40,890 nt of DNA. Source: an uncultured Lachnospiraceae bacterium. GTDB lineage: Bacteria > Bacillota > Clostridia > Lachnospirales > Lachnospiraceae. Positions 27,562 through 36,811 of the stretch are shown piece after piece. The stretch covers positions 1 through 40,890 of the forward strand of contig CANQOK010000017.1 of the NCBI GenBank assembly GCA_947625465.1. The letters run 5' to 3'. Below the pieces are notes generated by a model that had not been told where the DNA came from, made no database searches, and saw nothing but the letters and a program-made list of their open reading frames with translations. Made by a program: the position numbers and the translations under genes. Within the stretch, counting starts at the first letter, position 1. Every line of letters starts with the position of its first letter.

Positions 27562-28641
27562 ATGGATACGAAGGATTACTGGTTATGGCTGTGCGGCAGC
27601 GGCGTCAGCAGGCAGAAGATACGGAAGATCACAGAACAGTATGGGACAGTCAGAACCTTTTTTCAGCTGGAGAAAAAGAGATTCTTTGCGGATCGGATCT
27701 TAAATGCGGAAGAAAAAGAACGGCTCTGGCAGCGGAAAAAGGAAAAACGATATGTGGAAGAAAGCGAACAGATGCAGAAAGAAGGAATTGAATTTTTATA
27801 TCCGGAACATCCGGATTATCCGATCCGGTTAAAACGATTATCCGACTATCCCTACAGCCTGTATGTGCGGGGAGAGATCCCGCCGGACAGGCAGCCGGCG
27901 GCGGGGATCGTGGGTTCCAGAACCTGTTCCAATTACGGAAGGAATATGGCAAAAGAGATCAGCAGGCAGGCAGCGGCGGCCGGAATCGGGATTATCAGCG
28001 GTATGGCCAGGGGAATCGATACCTGCGCGCATCTGGGAGCGCTGTCCGGCAGAGGCAAGACCTGGGCGATACTGGGATGCGGAATCGATATTTGTTATCC
28101 GAAAGAAAACCGGGAATTATATGACAGAATCTGTGAACACGGCGGTATTCTGACGGAATATCCGCCCGGCACGCCGCCGCTCCCCATTCTATTTCCGCAG
28201 AGAAACCGGCTTATCAGCGGATTGTCGGACGCGGTTGTGGTGGTAGAAGCACGGGAAAAAAGCGGATCTCTGATCACGGTAGAGTTTGCGCTGGAACAGG
28301 GAAAAGATATATATGCGGTACCGGGCAGGATCGGAGACGCTTTAAACGCGGGCTGTAACCGGCTGATCCAGAATGGAGCGGGAATTCTGACAGAGCCGGC
28401 GGATCTTCCGCGCGTCTTCGGGGCGGGCTGCCGAAACGAACCGGCAGAAACCCTGCCAGAATTTGGAGAGAATAAATACCTGGAGCAGTTATATAATTTA
28501 ATCAAAGATATTCCGCAGAGTTTTGACGCTCTGCGGGAGCAGATGGGGCTAAGTCCGGAGCAGATGTTTCCGCTTCTGCTGCAGCTGCAGCTGAGCGGAC
28601 AGATCCGGGAGCTTGGCAAGGGGTGTTACGCCAGGACATAG
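27562..28641 (+). CDS. dprA: DNA-processing protein DprA
   Basis: A 359-residue RecA loader for incoming single-stranded DNA. An N-terminal helical (SAM-like) domain lies at about 1-75; the Rossmann-like core contains GIVGSRTCSNYGRNMAKE, IISGMARGIDTCAHLGAL, LGCGIDICYPKENRELY and EYPPGTPPLPILFPQRNRLISGLS-type motifs. A C-terminal winged-helix-like domain (about 300-359) is present (IPQSFDALREQMGLSPEQM). It is co-transcribed with comM. No other competence gene is in the window, so transformation ability cannot be judged. Confidence 0.95.
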   Translation: MDTKDYWLWLCGSGVSRQKIRKITEQYGTVRTFFQLEKKRFFADRILNAEEKERLWQRKKEKRYVEESEQMQKEGIEFLYPEHPDYPIRLKRLSDYPYSLYVRGEIPPDRQPAAGIVGSRTCSNYGRNMAKEISRQAAAAGIGIISGMARGIDTCAHLGALSGRGKTWAILGCGIDICYPKENRELYDRICEHGGILTEYPPGTPPLPILFPQRNRLISGLSDAVVVVEAREKSGSLITVEFALEQGKDIYAVPGRIGDALNAGCNRLIQNGAGILTEPADLPRVFGAGCRNEPAETLPEFGENKYLEQLYNLIKDIPQSFDALREQMGLSPEQMFPLLLQLQLSGQIRELGKGCYART

Positions 28642-28682
28642 GACATTTGCCGGCAAAAGGGTTTAAAGGATGAAAAAAAAGC

Positions 28683-28711
28683 TTGAAAAATAAAAAGAAG
28701 TAGTGTATATT
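28683..28711 (+). promoter_or_regulatory. SigA promoter of topA
   Basis: TTGAAA (28683-28688), 17-bp spacer, TATATT (28706-28711) in an AT-rich stretch. It leaves a leader of about 60 bases before the topA GTG. Confidence 0.7.
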
Positions 28712-28778
28712 TGGAAATTGTAAATTTTATGCGGTCTTACAGGGCGTATCCGGCATAGCCGGTAAGGAGGGTAAATTC

Positions 28779-30854
28779 GTGGCAAAGTATCTGGTAATTG
28801 TGGAATCACCGAATAAGATAAAAACGATTAAGAAATTTCTGGGAGCGAATTATGAGGTGGTAGCGTCCAACGGACATGTCCGGGATCTGCCGAAAAGCCA
28901 GCTGGGAATTGACGTGGAGCACAATTACGAACCCAAATATATTACAATCCGCGGAAAGGGAGATAAACTGGCGGAACTGCGCAAAGAAGTCAAAAAGGCG
29001 GATAAAGTTTATCTGGCGACAGATCCCGATCGGGAAGGAGAAGCCATTTCCTGGCATCTTTCGATTGCGCTGAAGCTGGACGCTAAGAAAATGAAGCGGA
29101 TTTCCTTCAATGAGATTACCAAAAATGCGGTGAAAGAGTCTCTGAAGACGCCCAGGGATATTGATATGGATCTGGTGGACGCGCAGCAGACCAGAAGAAT
29201 GCTGGACCGTATGGTGGGGTACAGCATCAGTCCGCTTTTGTGGCAGAAGATTAAGCGTGGATTAAGCGCCGGACGTGTGCAGTCGGTCGCACTGCGTATT
29301 ATCTGTGACAGAGAAGACGAGATCAACGCATTTATACCGGAGGAATACTGGACTCTGGAAGTAATGCTGCAGGCGGAAGGCGAGAAAAAGCCGCTGACTG
29401 CCAAATTCTATGGAGATAAAAACGGTAAGCTGGAGATCCATAAACGGGAAGAACTGGATGCGATCCTGCATGCGATCAAGGACCAGCCGTATACGATTCA
29501 GAAAATCAAAAAGGGTGAGCGGACGAAAAAGGCGCCGCTGCCGTTTACTACCAGCACCCTGCAGCAGGAAGCGTCCAGAGCTTTGAATTTTTCTACGCAG
29601 AAAACGATGCGCCAGGCACAGACCTTATATGAAGGCATTGATATCAAAGGAAGAGGCACTGTCGGTTTGATCAGTTATCTGCGTACAGACTCCACCCGGA
29701 TCTCCGATGACGCGCAGGCGATGGCAAGACAGTTTATCGAGGAAAATTACGGAGCGGAGTATGTGGGAACCAAACCGGTTCGGCAGAATAACAGACAGAA
29801 TGTGCAGGATGCGCACGAGGCAATTCGCCCGACGGACGTTACCCTGCGCCCTGAGCTGATCAAAGACGATCTGACCAGAGATCAGTTCCGCCTTTATCAG
29901 CTGATCTGGAAACGATTTGTGGCCAGTCAGATGCAGGACGCTTCCTACGAGACGATTTCCGTGGAGATCCAAGCGGGGGATTATCGGTTCCATACGGCGA
30001 CTTCCCGCGTGTTATTTGAAGGATATCTTTCTGTCTACACAGACAGTGAGGAAACGAAAGAAAAGACCAACGGACTGATCACCGGTCTGACGGCAGATAC
30101 CGGTCTGACCTATATCAGTGAAGATACAAAGCAGCATTTTACCCAGCCGCCCGCGCATTTTACGGAAGCGACACTGGTACGGACCATGGAAGAACAGGGA
30201 ATCGGGAGACCGTCTACCTATTCGGCTACCATTACGACGCTGCTTACCAGAAGATATATTACGAAAGAAGCAAAGAACCTGTATGTGACGGAATTGGGAG
30301 AAGCGGTCAATCAGATCATGAAGACAGCGTTTCCGGCGATTGTCGATGTCACGTTTACCGCGAATCTGGAATCTCTGTTGGATCAGATCGCGGAAGGCGA
30401 AGTGCAGTGGAAAACGGTTGTCAGCAATTTTTATCCCGATCTGGACGAAGCGGTGAAAAACGCGGAAAAAGAGCTTGAAAAAGTGGAGATTGCCGATGAG
30501 GTATCCGATGTGCCGTGTGAAGAATGCGGACGGATGATGGTGATCAAATACGGTCCGCACGGCAGGTTCCTGGCCTGCCCGGGCTTTCCGGAATGCAGGA
30601 ATACGAAACCCTATCTGGAAAAGATCGGAGTGCTCTGCCCAAAATGCGGAAAAGAGATCGTGATCCGCAAAACGAAAAAGGGCAGAAGATACTATGGCTG
30701 CGAAGGAAATCCGGAGTGCGATTTTATGTCATGGCAGAAGCCGGTCAGCGAACGGTGTCCGAAATGCGGCGGTTATATGGTGCAGCGGGGAAATAAGCTG
30801 GCGTGCGCAGATGAAAACTGCGGATATGTCAAAACGGCAGAGGAAAAAAATTGA
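28779..30854 (+). CDS. topA: DNA topoisomerase I
   Basis: A 691-residue type IA topoisomerase that relaxes negative supercoils. The TOPRIM domain is at the N-terminus (YLVIVESPNKIKTIKKFLG, ATDPDREGEAISWHL). The catalytic tyrosine lies in LISYLRTDSTRIS (about residue 300). QDAHEAIRPTD and MEEQGIGRPSTYSATI are conserved core motifs. Three C-terminal four-cysteine zinc ribbons follow (starting CEECGRMM, CPKCGKEI and CPKCGGYM). The GTG start has AAGGAGG upstream. In many relatives codY or other division genes follow; here a terminator and rpsB do. Confidence 0.97.
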   Translation: MAKYLVIVESPNKIKTIKKFLGANYEVVASNGHVRDLPKSQLGIDVEHNYEPKYITIRGKGDKLAELRKEVKKADKVYLATDPDREGEAISWHLSIALKLDAKKMKRISFNEITKNAVKESLKTPRDIDMDLVDAQQTRRMLDRMVGYSISPLLWQKIKRGLSAGRVQSVALRIICDREDEINAFIPEEYWTLEVMLQAEGEKKPLTAKFYGDKNGKLEIHKREELDAILHAIKDQPYTIQKIKKGERTKKAPLPFTTSTLQQEASRALNFSTQKTMRQAQTLYEGIDIKGRGTVGLISYLRTDSTRISDDAQAMARQFIEENYGAEYVGTKPVRQNNRQNVQDAHEAIRPTDVTLRPELIKDDLTRDQFRLYQLIWKRFVASQMQDASYETISVEIQAGDYRFHTATSRVLFEGYLSVYTDSEETKEKTNGLITGLTADTGLTYISEDTKQHFTQPPAHFTEATLVRTMEEQGIGRPSTYSATITTLLTRRYITKEAKNLYVTELGEAVNQIMKTAFPAIVDVTFTANLESLLDQIAEGEVQWKTVVSNFYPDLDEAVKNAEKELEKVEIADEVSDVPCEECGRMMVIKYGPHGRFLACPGFPECRNTKPYLEKIGVLCPKCGKEIVIRKTKKGRRYYGCEGNPECDFMSWQKPVSERCPKCGGYMVQRGNKLACADENCGYVKTAEEKN

Positions 30855-30871
30855 TTTTTTTACAGGAAAAG

Positions 30872-30902
30872 GCCCGAAAGCGCTTGCATCTTCGGGCTTT
30901 TT
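30872..30902 (+). terminator. Rho-independent terminator of topA
   Basis: GCCCGAA (30872-30878) pairs with TTCGGGC (30891-30897) around a 12-nt loop, followed by TTTTTA. Confidence 0.85.
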
Positions 30903-30912
30903 ATGTTATGGT
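30884..30912 (+). promoter_or_regulatory. Candidate rpsB promoter overlapping topA terminator
   Basis: TTGCAT (30884-30889), 17-bp spacer, TATGGT (30907-30912) with an extended TG (30904-30905). The -35 lies in the terminator loop. It is the best match upstream of rpsB, but not a strong one. Confidence 0.4.
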
Positions 30913-30943
30913 ATTGAAGTTGAACCAAGAAAACATGCATGCC

Positions 30944-30990
30944 GATCTGCGGGGCGGTGCTTCCGCGGTCTGCGGAAGTCCTTTGCAGAT
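30944..30990 (+). promoter_or_regulatory. Structured leader of rpsB mRNA
   Basis: An inner 7-bp perfect hairpin CTTCCGC (30960-30966) / GCGGAAG (30972-30978) is enclosed by ATCTGC (30945-30950) / GCAGAT (30985-30990). It ends about 40 bases before the rpsB start and has no T-tract. Ribosomal protein leaders often carry such structures for autogenous control, so an S2-responsive element is a reasonable guess. Confidence 0.5.
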
Positions 30991-31031
30991 GCGAAGCGTG
31001 CAGAAGAATTTAACCAAATGGAGGTAAGAAC

Positions 31032-31799
31032 ATGAGTATTATTTCAATGAAGCAGTTACTGGAGGCAGGTGTACATTTCGGACACCAGACAAGAAGATGG
31101 AACCCGAAGATGGCTCCCTACATTTACACAGAGCGGAATGGTATTTATATCATTGACTTACAGAAGTCGGTTGTGAAGGTAGACGAAGCATATCGGGCCG
31201 TTGCCGATATCGTGGCAAATGGCGGCACGATCCTGTTTGTAGGAACCAAGAAGCAGGCGCAGGACGCTATTAAAACAGAAGCAGAGCGCTGCGGTATGTA
31301 CTATGTCAATGAGAGATGGTTGGGCGGTATGCTGACCAACTTTAAGACGATCCAGAGCAGAATCCAGAGACTGAAAGAAATTGAGAACATGGCTGAGGAC
31401 GGTACATTTGAAGTATTGCCGAAGAAGGAAGTTATCAAGTTAAAGAAAGAATGGGATAAGTTAGAGAAGAACCTGGGCGGAATCAAGGAGATGAAGAAGC
31501 TTCCGGACGCTATTTTTGTTGTAGATCCGAAGAAGGAGAGAATCTGTGTACAGGAAGCCAGAACTTTGGGAATCCCGCTGATCGGTATTGCAGATACGAA
31601 CTGTGATCCGGAGGAACTGGATTATGTGATCCCGGGCAATGACGACGCGATCCGTGCCGTAAAACTGATCGTTGCCAAGATGGCAGACGCCGTAATCGAA
31701 GCAAATCAGGGTGAAGAAGCAATTGACGGCGACGTATTTGAAGAAACCGCCGCAGCAGAAGAAGCTGCAGAGTACGATCCGGCTGAAGATGCTGAATAA
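31032..31799 (+). CDS. rpsB: 30S ribosomal protein S2
   Basis: A 255-residue S2 protein. [67 protein letters not shown] and [25 protein letters not shown] are all conserved. The acidic Ala/Glu-rich C-terminal tail is normal for Firmicutes. A GGAGG site precedes the ATG. It forms the usual operon with tsf, 27 bases downstream. Confidence 0.98.
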   Translation: MSIISMKQLLEAGVHFGHQTRRWNPKMAPYIYTERNGIYIIDLQKSVVKVDEAYRAVADIVANGGTILFVGTKKQAQDAIKTEAERCGMYYVNERWLGGMLTNFKTIQSRIQRLKEIENMAEDGTFEVLPKKEVIKLKKEWDKLEKNLGGIKEMKKLPDAIFVVDPKKERICVQEARTLGIPLIGIADTNCDPEELDYVIPGNDDAIRAVKLIVAKMADAVIEANQGEEAIDGDVFEETAAAEEAAEYDPAEDAE

Positions 31800-31826
31800 G
31801 GACACGGAATTAGGAGGGACAATACA

Positions 31827-32756
31827 ATGACAATTACAGCAGCAATGGTAAAAGAATTGAGAGATATGACCGGTGCGGGCGTTATGGCCTGCAAGAAGGC
31901 TTTGACTGAGACCGATGGAAATATGGACGAAGCAGTGAAGGTTCTGCGTGAGAAGGGCGAAGCAACCGCTGAAAAGAAGGCTTCTCGGATCGCTGCAGAG
32001 GGTACTGTTATGGCTGCCGTTAAAGGCGAGACACTTGCGGCTATCGTTGAAGTAAACAGTGAGACTGACTTTGTGGCAAAGAACGAGAAGTTCAGAACCT
32101 TTGTAAACGGCGTTGTAGATACCGTTCTGGATTCTGATGCGGCAGATGTAGACGCACTGCTGACAACTCCCTGGATTGCGGATCCGTCTAAGACAGTCAG
32201 AGAAGAACTGGTCAGCCAGATTGCGGTGATCGGAGAGAATATGACGATCCGCCGTTTCGCAAAGCTGTCCGCAGACAACGGAATTATCGTTCCTTATATC
32301 CACGGCGGCGGCAGAATCGGCGTTTTAGTGCAGGCTGAGACTGACGTTGTAAATGCGGAAGTAAAAGAAGCGCTGAAAAACGTAGCAATGCAGGTTGCGG
32401 CTATGAACGCCAAGTATGTATCCCGCGATGAAGTGGATCAGGAATATATTGAAAATGAGAAGGCGATCCTGACAACGGCTGCCAAGAATGAGAAGCCGGA
32501 TGCCAATGAAAAGATCATAAGCGGCATGGTTATGGGCCGGATCAATAAGGAACTGAAGGAAATCTGCCTGTTGGATCAGGTTTATGTAAAGGCTGAGGAC
32601 GGCAAGCAGTCCGTAGGCAAGTATGTGGAGCAGGTTGCGAAGGAAGTTGGCGCAAACCTGAAGGTCGTAAAATTTGTCCGCTTTGAGACCGGAGAAGGGT
32701 TAGAGAAGAAGAACGAGGATTTTGCGGCTGAAGTTGCGAAGCAGATGGCACAGTAA
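31827..32756 (+). CDS. tsf: Translation elongation factor Ts
   Basis: A 309-residue guanine-nucleotide exchange factor for EF-Tu. The N-terminal UBA-like domain (MVKELRDMTGAGVMACKKAL) and the signature ETDFVAKNEKF are present, followed by the core dimerisation domains and a final helix. The AGGAGGGA site lies ahead of the ATG. A strong terminator-like hairpin follows at 32789-32821. Confidence 0.98.
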   Translation: MTITAAMVKELRDMTGAGVMACKKALTETDGNMDEAVKVLREKGEATAEKKASRIAAEGTVMAAVKGETLAAIVEVNSETDFVAKNEKFRTFVNGVVDTVLDSDAADVDALLTTPWIADPSKTVREELVSQIAVIGENMTIRRFAKLSADNGIIVPYIHGGGRIGVLVQAETDVVNAEVKEALKNVAMQVAAMNAKYVSRDEVDQEYIENEKAILTTAAKNEKPDANEKIISGMVMGRINKELKEICLLDQVYVKAEDGKQSVGKYVEQVAKEVGANLKVVKFVRFETGEGLEKKNEDFAAEVAKQMAQ

Positions 32757-32788
32757 TCAATTTCCGAAACAGGAATAAATTAAGATTG

Positions 32789-32821
32789 AAACCGCCGGAA
32801 CGAAACGGATTCCGGCGGTTT
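32789..32821 (+). terminator. Terminator-like hairpin after tsf
   Basis: A perfect 12-bp stem AAACCGCCGGAA (32789-32800) / TTCCGGCGGTTT (32810-32821) with a 9-nt loop. The downstream T content is low, so termination relies on the TTT in the stem and may be incomplete. Confidence 0.75.
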
Positions 32822-32888
32822 CCTGCAATTCTCCGCAATGTGCCGGAATCTTGCGGAAAAGTTCGGAAAAGAAAAGGAATCAGGTTTC

Positions 32889-33410
32889 ATGCAGATTATT
32901 AAGTGTACAGAAGCAGATTGGGAGGCGGCTGCCGAATTTTATGATAAAGTGACTGCGTATCTGGAACAGCACAGAAACTATCCGAAATGGACGCACGGCG
33001 GCTATCCGGGAAAAGAGAGTACCGGACAGGCGATCCGAAATGGCGTACAGTACCTCTGTCTGGATGGAGAACAGGCTGCAGGCGCCTTTATCCTGAATGA
33101 GGATCCAATGGGGGATTACAGCGCCGGGGACTGGAGCGTTTCGCTGCCGGAAGGGAGCTATCTGGTGATCCATACCCTTGCCGCCGATCCGGAGCGTTAT
33201 CACAGAGGAATCGGAAAATTTATGGTAGCCTATTGTATAGAGACCGCCAAAGAAAAAGGATATTCGGCGCTTCGGCTGGATGTGGTGCCGAGTAATCTTC
33301 CGGCAAAAAGACTGTATGAAGCCATGGAATTTCGCTTTGCCGGGACTCGGGATTTGAAGCGGGATATTCCGGAGATCCCGGTGTTTGACCTATATGAACG
33401 AAATCTGTAA
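32889..33410 (+). CDS. GNAT-family N-acetyltransferase
   Basis: A 173-residue GNAT protein. The acetyl-CoA-binding motif A is HRGIGKFMVAYCIETAKEKG (about residues 100-120), followed by LRLDVVPSNLPAKRLYEAMEF, the typical motif B. ATG 32889 is chosen over an upstream frame start at 32838 because the conserved fold begins there and an AAAAGGAA element lies ahead. The substrate is unknown; this subfamily includes enzymes acting on small molecules or protein N-termini. Confidence 0.85.
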   Translation: MQIIKCTEADWEAAAEFYDKVTAYLEQHRNYPKWTHGGYPGKESTGQAIRNGVQYLCLDGEQAAGAFILNEDPMGDYSAGDWSVSLPEGSYLVIHTLAADPERYHRGIGKFMVAYCIETAKEKGYSALRLDVVPSNLPAKRLYEAMEFRFAGTRDLKRDIPEIPVFDLYERNL

Positions 33411-33469
33411 GAAAGAAAAACGGCAAAAGGACCGTTCCGATCAAAATACAGCAGCAGGAGGAATCGAAA

Positions 33470-33901
33470 ATGGAAGTGATCAGAGCAACAAATACCTGGC
33501 AGCAGGCAGGCGCGTATTATGTACGGATCCAGGCGATGGCGAAAGCACACCACATTACTTTACGGCAGGAATTTGACGCACATGATACGCCCGAAACCAA
33601 ATATATCGTTCTGCTGGATCAGGATTTTCCGGTGGCGACCTGCCGTTTATATGAAGTAGATGACAGCAGCATGACGATCGGCCGCGTAGTCGTATTGCCG
33701 GAATACCGGCATCGGGGACTTGGCACTCTGGTCGTGACGGAAGCGGAGAAATGGATCCGGGAGCTGGGGTATCAAAGGGTAATTCTGGAAAGCCGGGATG
33801 TCGCGGTGGGGTTCTATGAAAAACTGGGGTATCAGGCAGATTTCAGCCGGGTGATCCACGGCGAGAATTTTCGCTGTATCTACATGGAAAAACTGCTTTG
33901 A
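33470..33901 (+). CDS. GNAT-family N-acetyltransferase (second)
   Basis: A 143-residue GNAT enzyme resembling the ElaA/YjcF-like group. Acetyl-CoA motif A is VVLPEYRHRGLGTLVVTEAE (about 70-90) and motif B is ILESRDVAVGFYEKLGYQA. AGGAGG lies ahead of the ATG, 60 bases after the other GNAT gene, so the two are probably co-transcribed. They share only the family fold, so recent duplication is unlikely. Substrate unknown. Confidence 0.85.
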   Translation: MEVIRATNTWQQAGAYYVRIQAMAKAHHITLRQEFDAHDTPETKYIVLLDQDFPVATCRLYEVDDSSMTIGRVVVLPEYRHRGLGTLVVTEAEKWIRELGYQRVILESRDVAVGFYEKLGYQADFSRVIHGENFRCIYMEKLL

Positions 33902-33920
33902 TCTGCCGGATAACGCAATC

Positions 33921-33952
33921 AAAAAGCTGCAGCGGAACGCTACAGCTTTTTT
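33921..33952. terminator. Bidirectional terminator between GNAT and YitT genes
   Basis: A 14-bp stem, 33921-33934 with 33938-33951, with one C/A mismatch and a GAA loop, flanked by five A residues on the left and six T residues on the right. It works for both converging genes and overlaps the last codons of the minus-strand gene. Confidence 0.85.
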
Positions 33953-34827
33953 AAGTAATGTCCCTCTATCTGAACGCCTTCATTGGTAACGATAAACGCA
34001 TAGGGATCGTATTTGTGAACGATTGCTTTCAGCCGGTGCAGTTCATACTTGGAAAGCGTGATATACAGGATGTGGCTGATCTCATTGGTATAAGCGCCCT
34101 GGGTTTCCCAGCGGGTAATACCGCGGTTCAATTCCTCGAAGATCTCTTTTTCCATAGCGCCGGTGTGGATCTTTGTAATGATATGCGCTTCAATGTTGAT
34201 ATTCTGTATATGAATCCGGTCGACGGCGGTGGCATATACAGCGGCATAGATTACGGAATAGATCACGGTTTCCACATCGAACAGGAATAAACAGGTGGCA
34301 TATAATACCAGATTGACCAGCAGATTCATCTTTCCGACGCTGAAATTTTGTTTCCAGCGGATCAGCATTACGCCGAGAATATCGGCGCCGCCGCTGGAAG
34401 CGCCCATCCGCAGCGTGATGCCGGTGCCGATGCCGGCCAGGATGCCGCCTACGATACTGCAGGCAATCCGGTCGCTGATGATCGACTGTACCGGATAGAT
34501 CGACAGAAAGAAGGACATGGCGGTTACTGTGATCAGCGTCTTTGCAAAGAATTTACGGCCGATCCGGGTAAACGCCAGAAACAGGATCGGGATATTGACC
34601 AGATAGTAAATGATACCGGCAATATCAAAATCGTGAATCGGCAGGTTCAGGTAGTCGACCAAAAGGGTTCGGATCACCTGACAGATGCCGAGGATCCCTC
34701 CGGTATAAAATCCGGAGGATACGATAAACATGTTGACGCCCAGGGCATAGAGCGCCGCCCCTACAATGCAGCCTGCGATCCGTTCCCCTTCCTGGGTCAG
34801 CAATTTTGCGACTTCTTTTGCTTTCAT
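33940..34827 (-). CDS. YitT-family membrane protein (DUF161/DUF2179)
   Basis: A 295-residue integral membrane protein with five or six hydrophobic segments over residues ~15-210, including GCIVGAALYALGVNMFIVSSGFYTGG and GITLRMGASSGGADILG, both typical of the YitT family. The last ~85 residues form the soluble DUF2179 domain (HIITKIHTGAMEKEIFEEL..., ending FIVTNEGVQIEGHYLKKL). The family's function is not well established; transport has been suggested. The start has GGAGG 5 bases upstream and an extended -10 promoter. It is divergent from plsY. Confidence 0.9.
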   Translation of the reverse strand: MKAKEVAKLLTQEGERIAGCIVGAALYALGVNMFIVSSGFYTGGILGICQVIRTLLVDYLNLPIHDFDIAGIIYYLVNIPILFLAFTRIGRKFFAKTLITVTAMSFFLSIYPVQSIISDRIACSIVGGILAGIGTGITLRMGASSGGADILGVMLIRWKQNFSVGKMNLLVNLVLYATCLFLFDVETVIYSVIYAAVYATAVDRIHIQNINIEAHIITKIHTGAMEKEIFEELNRGITRWETQGAYTNEISHILYITLSKYELHRLKAIVHKYDPYAFIVTNEGVQIEGHYLKKL

Positions 34828-34860
34828 TCATACCTCCACAATACATATTCTATTGTCAGT

Positions 34861-34869
34861 ATTATAACA
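34861..34869 (-). promoter_or_regulatory. Extended -10 promoter of YitT-family gene
   Basis: On the minus strand TGTTATAAT (34869-34861), a perfect extended -10 element; the -35 region is weak. Its position is about 33 bases ahead of the start codon. Confidence 0.6.
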
Positions 34870-34924
34870 TAGAAGCACAGAAAAGGAAAAGCCCTTTAAT
34901 TTTTGTTTTTTTTGTTAAATAAGG

Positions 34925-34953
34925 TTGAAAAAAAAGTGAAAAAGCGATAAAAT
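34925..34953 (+). promoter_or_regulatory. SigA promoter of plsY-like lipid operon
   Basis: TTGAAA (34925-34930), 17-bp spacer, TAAAAT (34948-34953), in an A-rich stretch. The start codon of the first gene is 44 bases downstream. Confidence 0.7.
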
Positions 34954-34997
34954 CTTTATTTTAGAGAGGTATTTTTACGAGAAGGGAACAATGGATT

Positions 34998-35615
34998 ATG
35001 ATACGAATGATTGCATTTATCCTGCTCGGATATCTGTCCGGCAGTGTCTTATTCGGACGGGTATCTGCCAGTCTGATCCAGAAACGGGATATCTTTGAGG
35101 GAGCAAAGGATCAAAACCCGGGAACGGCCAATGCGTTTCAGTACGGCGGCTTCTGGTGCGGAATCCTGACTCTGATCGGAGATCTGGCGAAAGGATGGAT
35201 CCCGGTGTATTTATATATTGCGGGGATTTCGGATCCCGCACTCATGAAACAGGGGCTGGCGCTTGTGCTGGCGGCGCCGGTATTCGGACATATCTTTCCT
35301 CTGTTTTACGGATTTCAGGGCGGAAAAGGCATTGCCGTAACGTTTGGCTGCCTGCTCGGACTTCTGCCGGAATGGAAACCGGCCGTTTTACTTGCTGCCT
35401 TTTTTATTTTTTTTTCCCTGGTGCTTCGGATAACGCCGCATTTTTACCGCACCATTATCGCTTATGTGACGACTCTGATCTGCCTGGTCGTTTTCTTTCA
35501 TAACTGGGCGGTCAGTCTGGGATTTTTGCTGATCACGGTTATGGTCTGCTACCGCTTACATAAGAGCAGCGAGAAATTAGAAAGCATAGGAATCAAATTA
35601 TTATGGATGCGTTAA
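34998..35615 (+). CDS. plsY: PlsY-like glycerol-3-phosphate acyltransferase
   Basis: A 205-residue membrane acyltransferase. The PlsY motifs are in order: GYLSGSVLFGRV near the N-terminus, KDQNPGTANAFQYGG, LIGDLAKGWIPVYLY and FYGFQGGKGIAVTFGCLLG. Five to six membrane helices are predicted. PlsY transfers acyl groups from acyl phosphate to glycerol-3-phosphate, the first step in phospholipid synthesis. 'NPGTANAF' differs from the common 'NPGAtNv.R', so this may be a diverged paralogue dedicated to the glycolipid pathway of the next gene. It overlaps that gene by 13 bases. Confidence 0.85.
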   Translation: MIRMIAFILLGYLSGSVLFGRVSASLIQKRDIFEGAKDQNPGTANAFQYGGFWCGILTLIGDLAKGWIPVYLYIAGISDPALMKQGLALVLAAPVFGHIFPLFYGFQGGKGIAVTFGCLLGLLPEWKPAVLLAAFFIFFSLVLRITPHFYRTIIAYVTTLICLVVFFHNWAVSLGFLLITVMVCYRLHKSSEKLESIGIKLLWMR

Positions 35616-36811
35616 TACTATCCTGCGGCACCGGAGGCGGACACGATTCTGCCGGGAAAGCAGTAAAAGAAGAACTGATCCGTCGGGGACACGCCGCGGA
35701 AATGATGAATCCGTATTCATTGCGCAGTGAACGGCTTGCCAATCGTGTTAATCAGACTTATATCAAACTGGTACAGAAAGCGCCGGTTTTATTCGGATTT
35801 ATTTACCGGCTGGGCAGCCTGTACAGGAGACTGCCGGTTAAGTCGCCGGTCTATTACTGCAACGGCGCCATGACAGAGGTGATGGAGCAGTATTTATCCG
35901 AACACCACTATGACGTGGTTTTTATGCCGCATCTGTTTCCGGCGGATATTCTGACCAATATGAAAAATCACGGGATCGAAGTCCCGCGGATGATTTTTCT
36001 GGCAACCGACTACGCCTGCATTCCGTTTACGGAAGAGACGGACTGCGACGCCTATGTGGTTCCGACAAAAGAACTGGAAAGCGACTATATCAAATACGGG
36101 ATTCCGGAGGAAAAACTGCATGCGCTGGGAATCCCGGTCGGCAGGGCGTTTTCCGAGCCGATGGAGCGGGAAGAGGCCATTTCGCAGCTGGGACTGGATC
36201 CGGAGAGAAAATATGTGCTGATCGCGGGCGGCAGCATGGGCGCCGGAAAGATCGAGCAGGTAATCCATATTGTCGCGGAATACTGCAAAGAAGATCCGCA
36301 GATGCAGATGATTGTTCTCTGCGGCACACACAGCCGGCTGTATAAAAAGCTGAATAAAAAATACGGAGATCAGGTACTGGTTTTGGAGCATACCGATCAG
36401 ATGCCGCTCTATTTAAAGGCCTGCAGTCTGTATATTACGAAACCGGGCGGCCTTTCTTCCACGGAAGCGGCGGTGAGCGGGATCTCGCTGGTGCATACCA
36501 TTCCGATTCCCGGGTGTGAAATGCGGAATATGCATTATTTCGCCAAGCATGGCATGAGTATTTCCCTGAACATTTCTTATCGGTACGCGAAAAGCAAATT
36601 GATTGAAATGCTGAAGAAATTACAAAAAGAAGATATCCGGGCGCGGATGATCCAGAATCAGCGGGAACAGATCAACAGTCACGCGGCGTCGGATATCTGT
36701 GATCTGGCGGAACGGATCGTTGGGAATGCGGAATTGGCGGAAAGAGAAGTAGAAGCGGATGGAGACAGAGAGAGTACAGGCGGCCTTACAGGCAGCGAAG
36801 GAATATATTGA
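35603..36811 (+). CDS. GT28-type diacylglycerol glycosyltransferase (UgtP/MGDG synthase-like)
   Basis: A 402-residue GT-B glycosyltransferase. The N-terminal MGDG-synthase domain has LILSCGTGGGHDSAGKAVKEEL and VNQTYIKLVQKAPVLFGFIYRLG. The C-terminal half carries the nucleotide-sugar-binding GGSMGAGKIEQVI and the donor site TKPGGLSSTEAAVSGI. Members add glucose or galactose to diacylglycerol, making membrane glycolipids that also serve as lipoteichoic acid anchors. The ATG lies within the end of the plsY-like gene, so acyl-lipid and glycolipid synthesis appear coupled. Confidence 0.88.
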   Translation: MDALILSCGTGGGHDSAGKAVKEELIRRGHAAEMMNPYSLRSERLANRVNQTYIKLVQKAPVLFGFIYRLGSLYRRLPVKSPVYYCNGAMTEVMEQYLSEHHYDVVFMPHLFPADILTNMKNHGIEVPRMIFLATDYACIPFTEETDCDAYVVPTKELESDYIKYGIPEEKLHALGIPVGRAFSEPMEREEAISQLGLDPERKYVLIAGGSMGAGKIEQVIHIVAEYCKEDPQMQMIVLCGTHSRLYKKLNKKYGDQVLVLEHTDQMPLYLKACSLYITKPGGLSSTEAAVSGISLVHTIPIPGCEMRNMHYFAKHGMSISLNISYRYAKSKLIEMLKKLQKEDIRARMIQNQREQINSHAASDICDLAERIVGNAELAEREVEADGDRESTGGLTGSEGIY

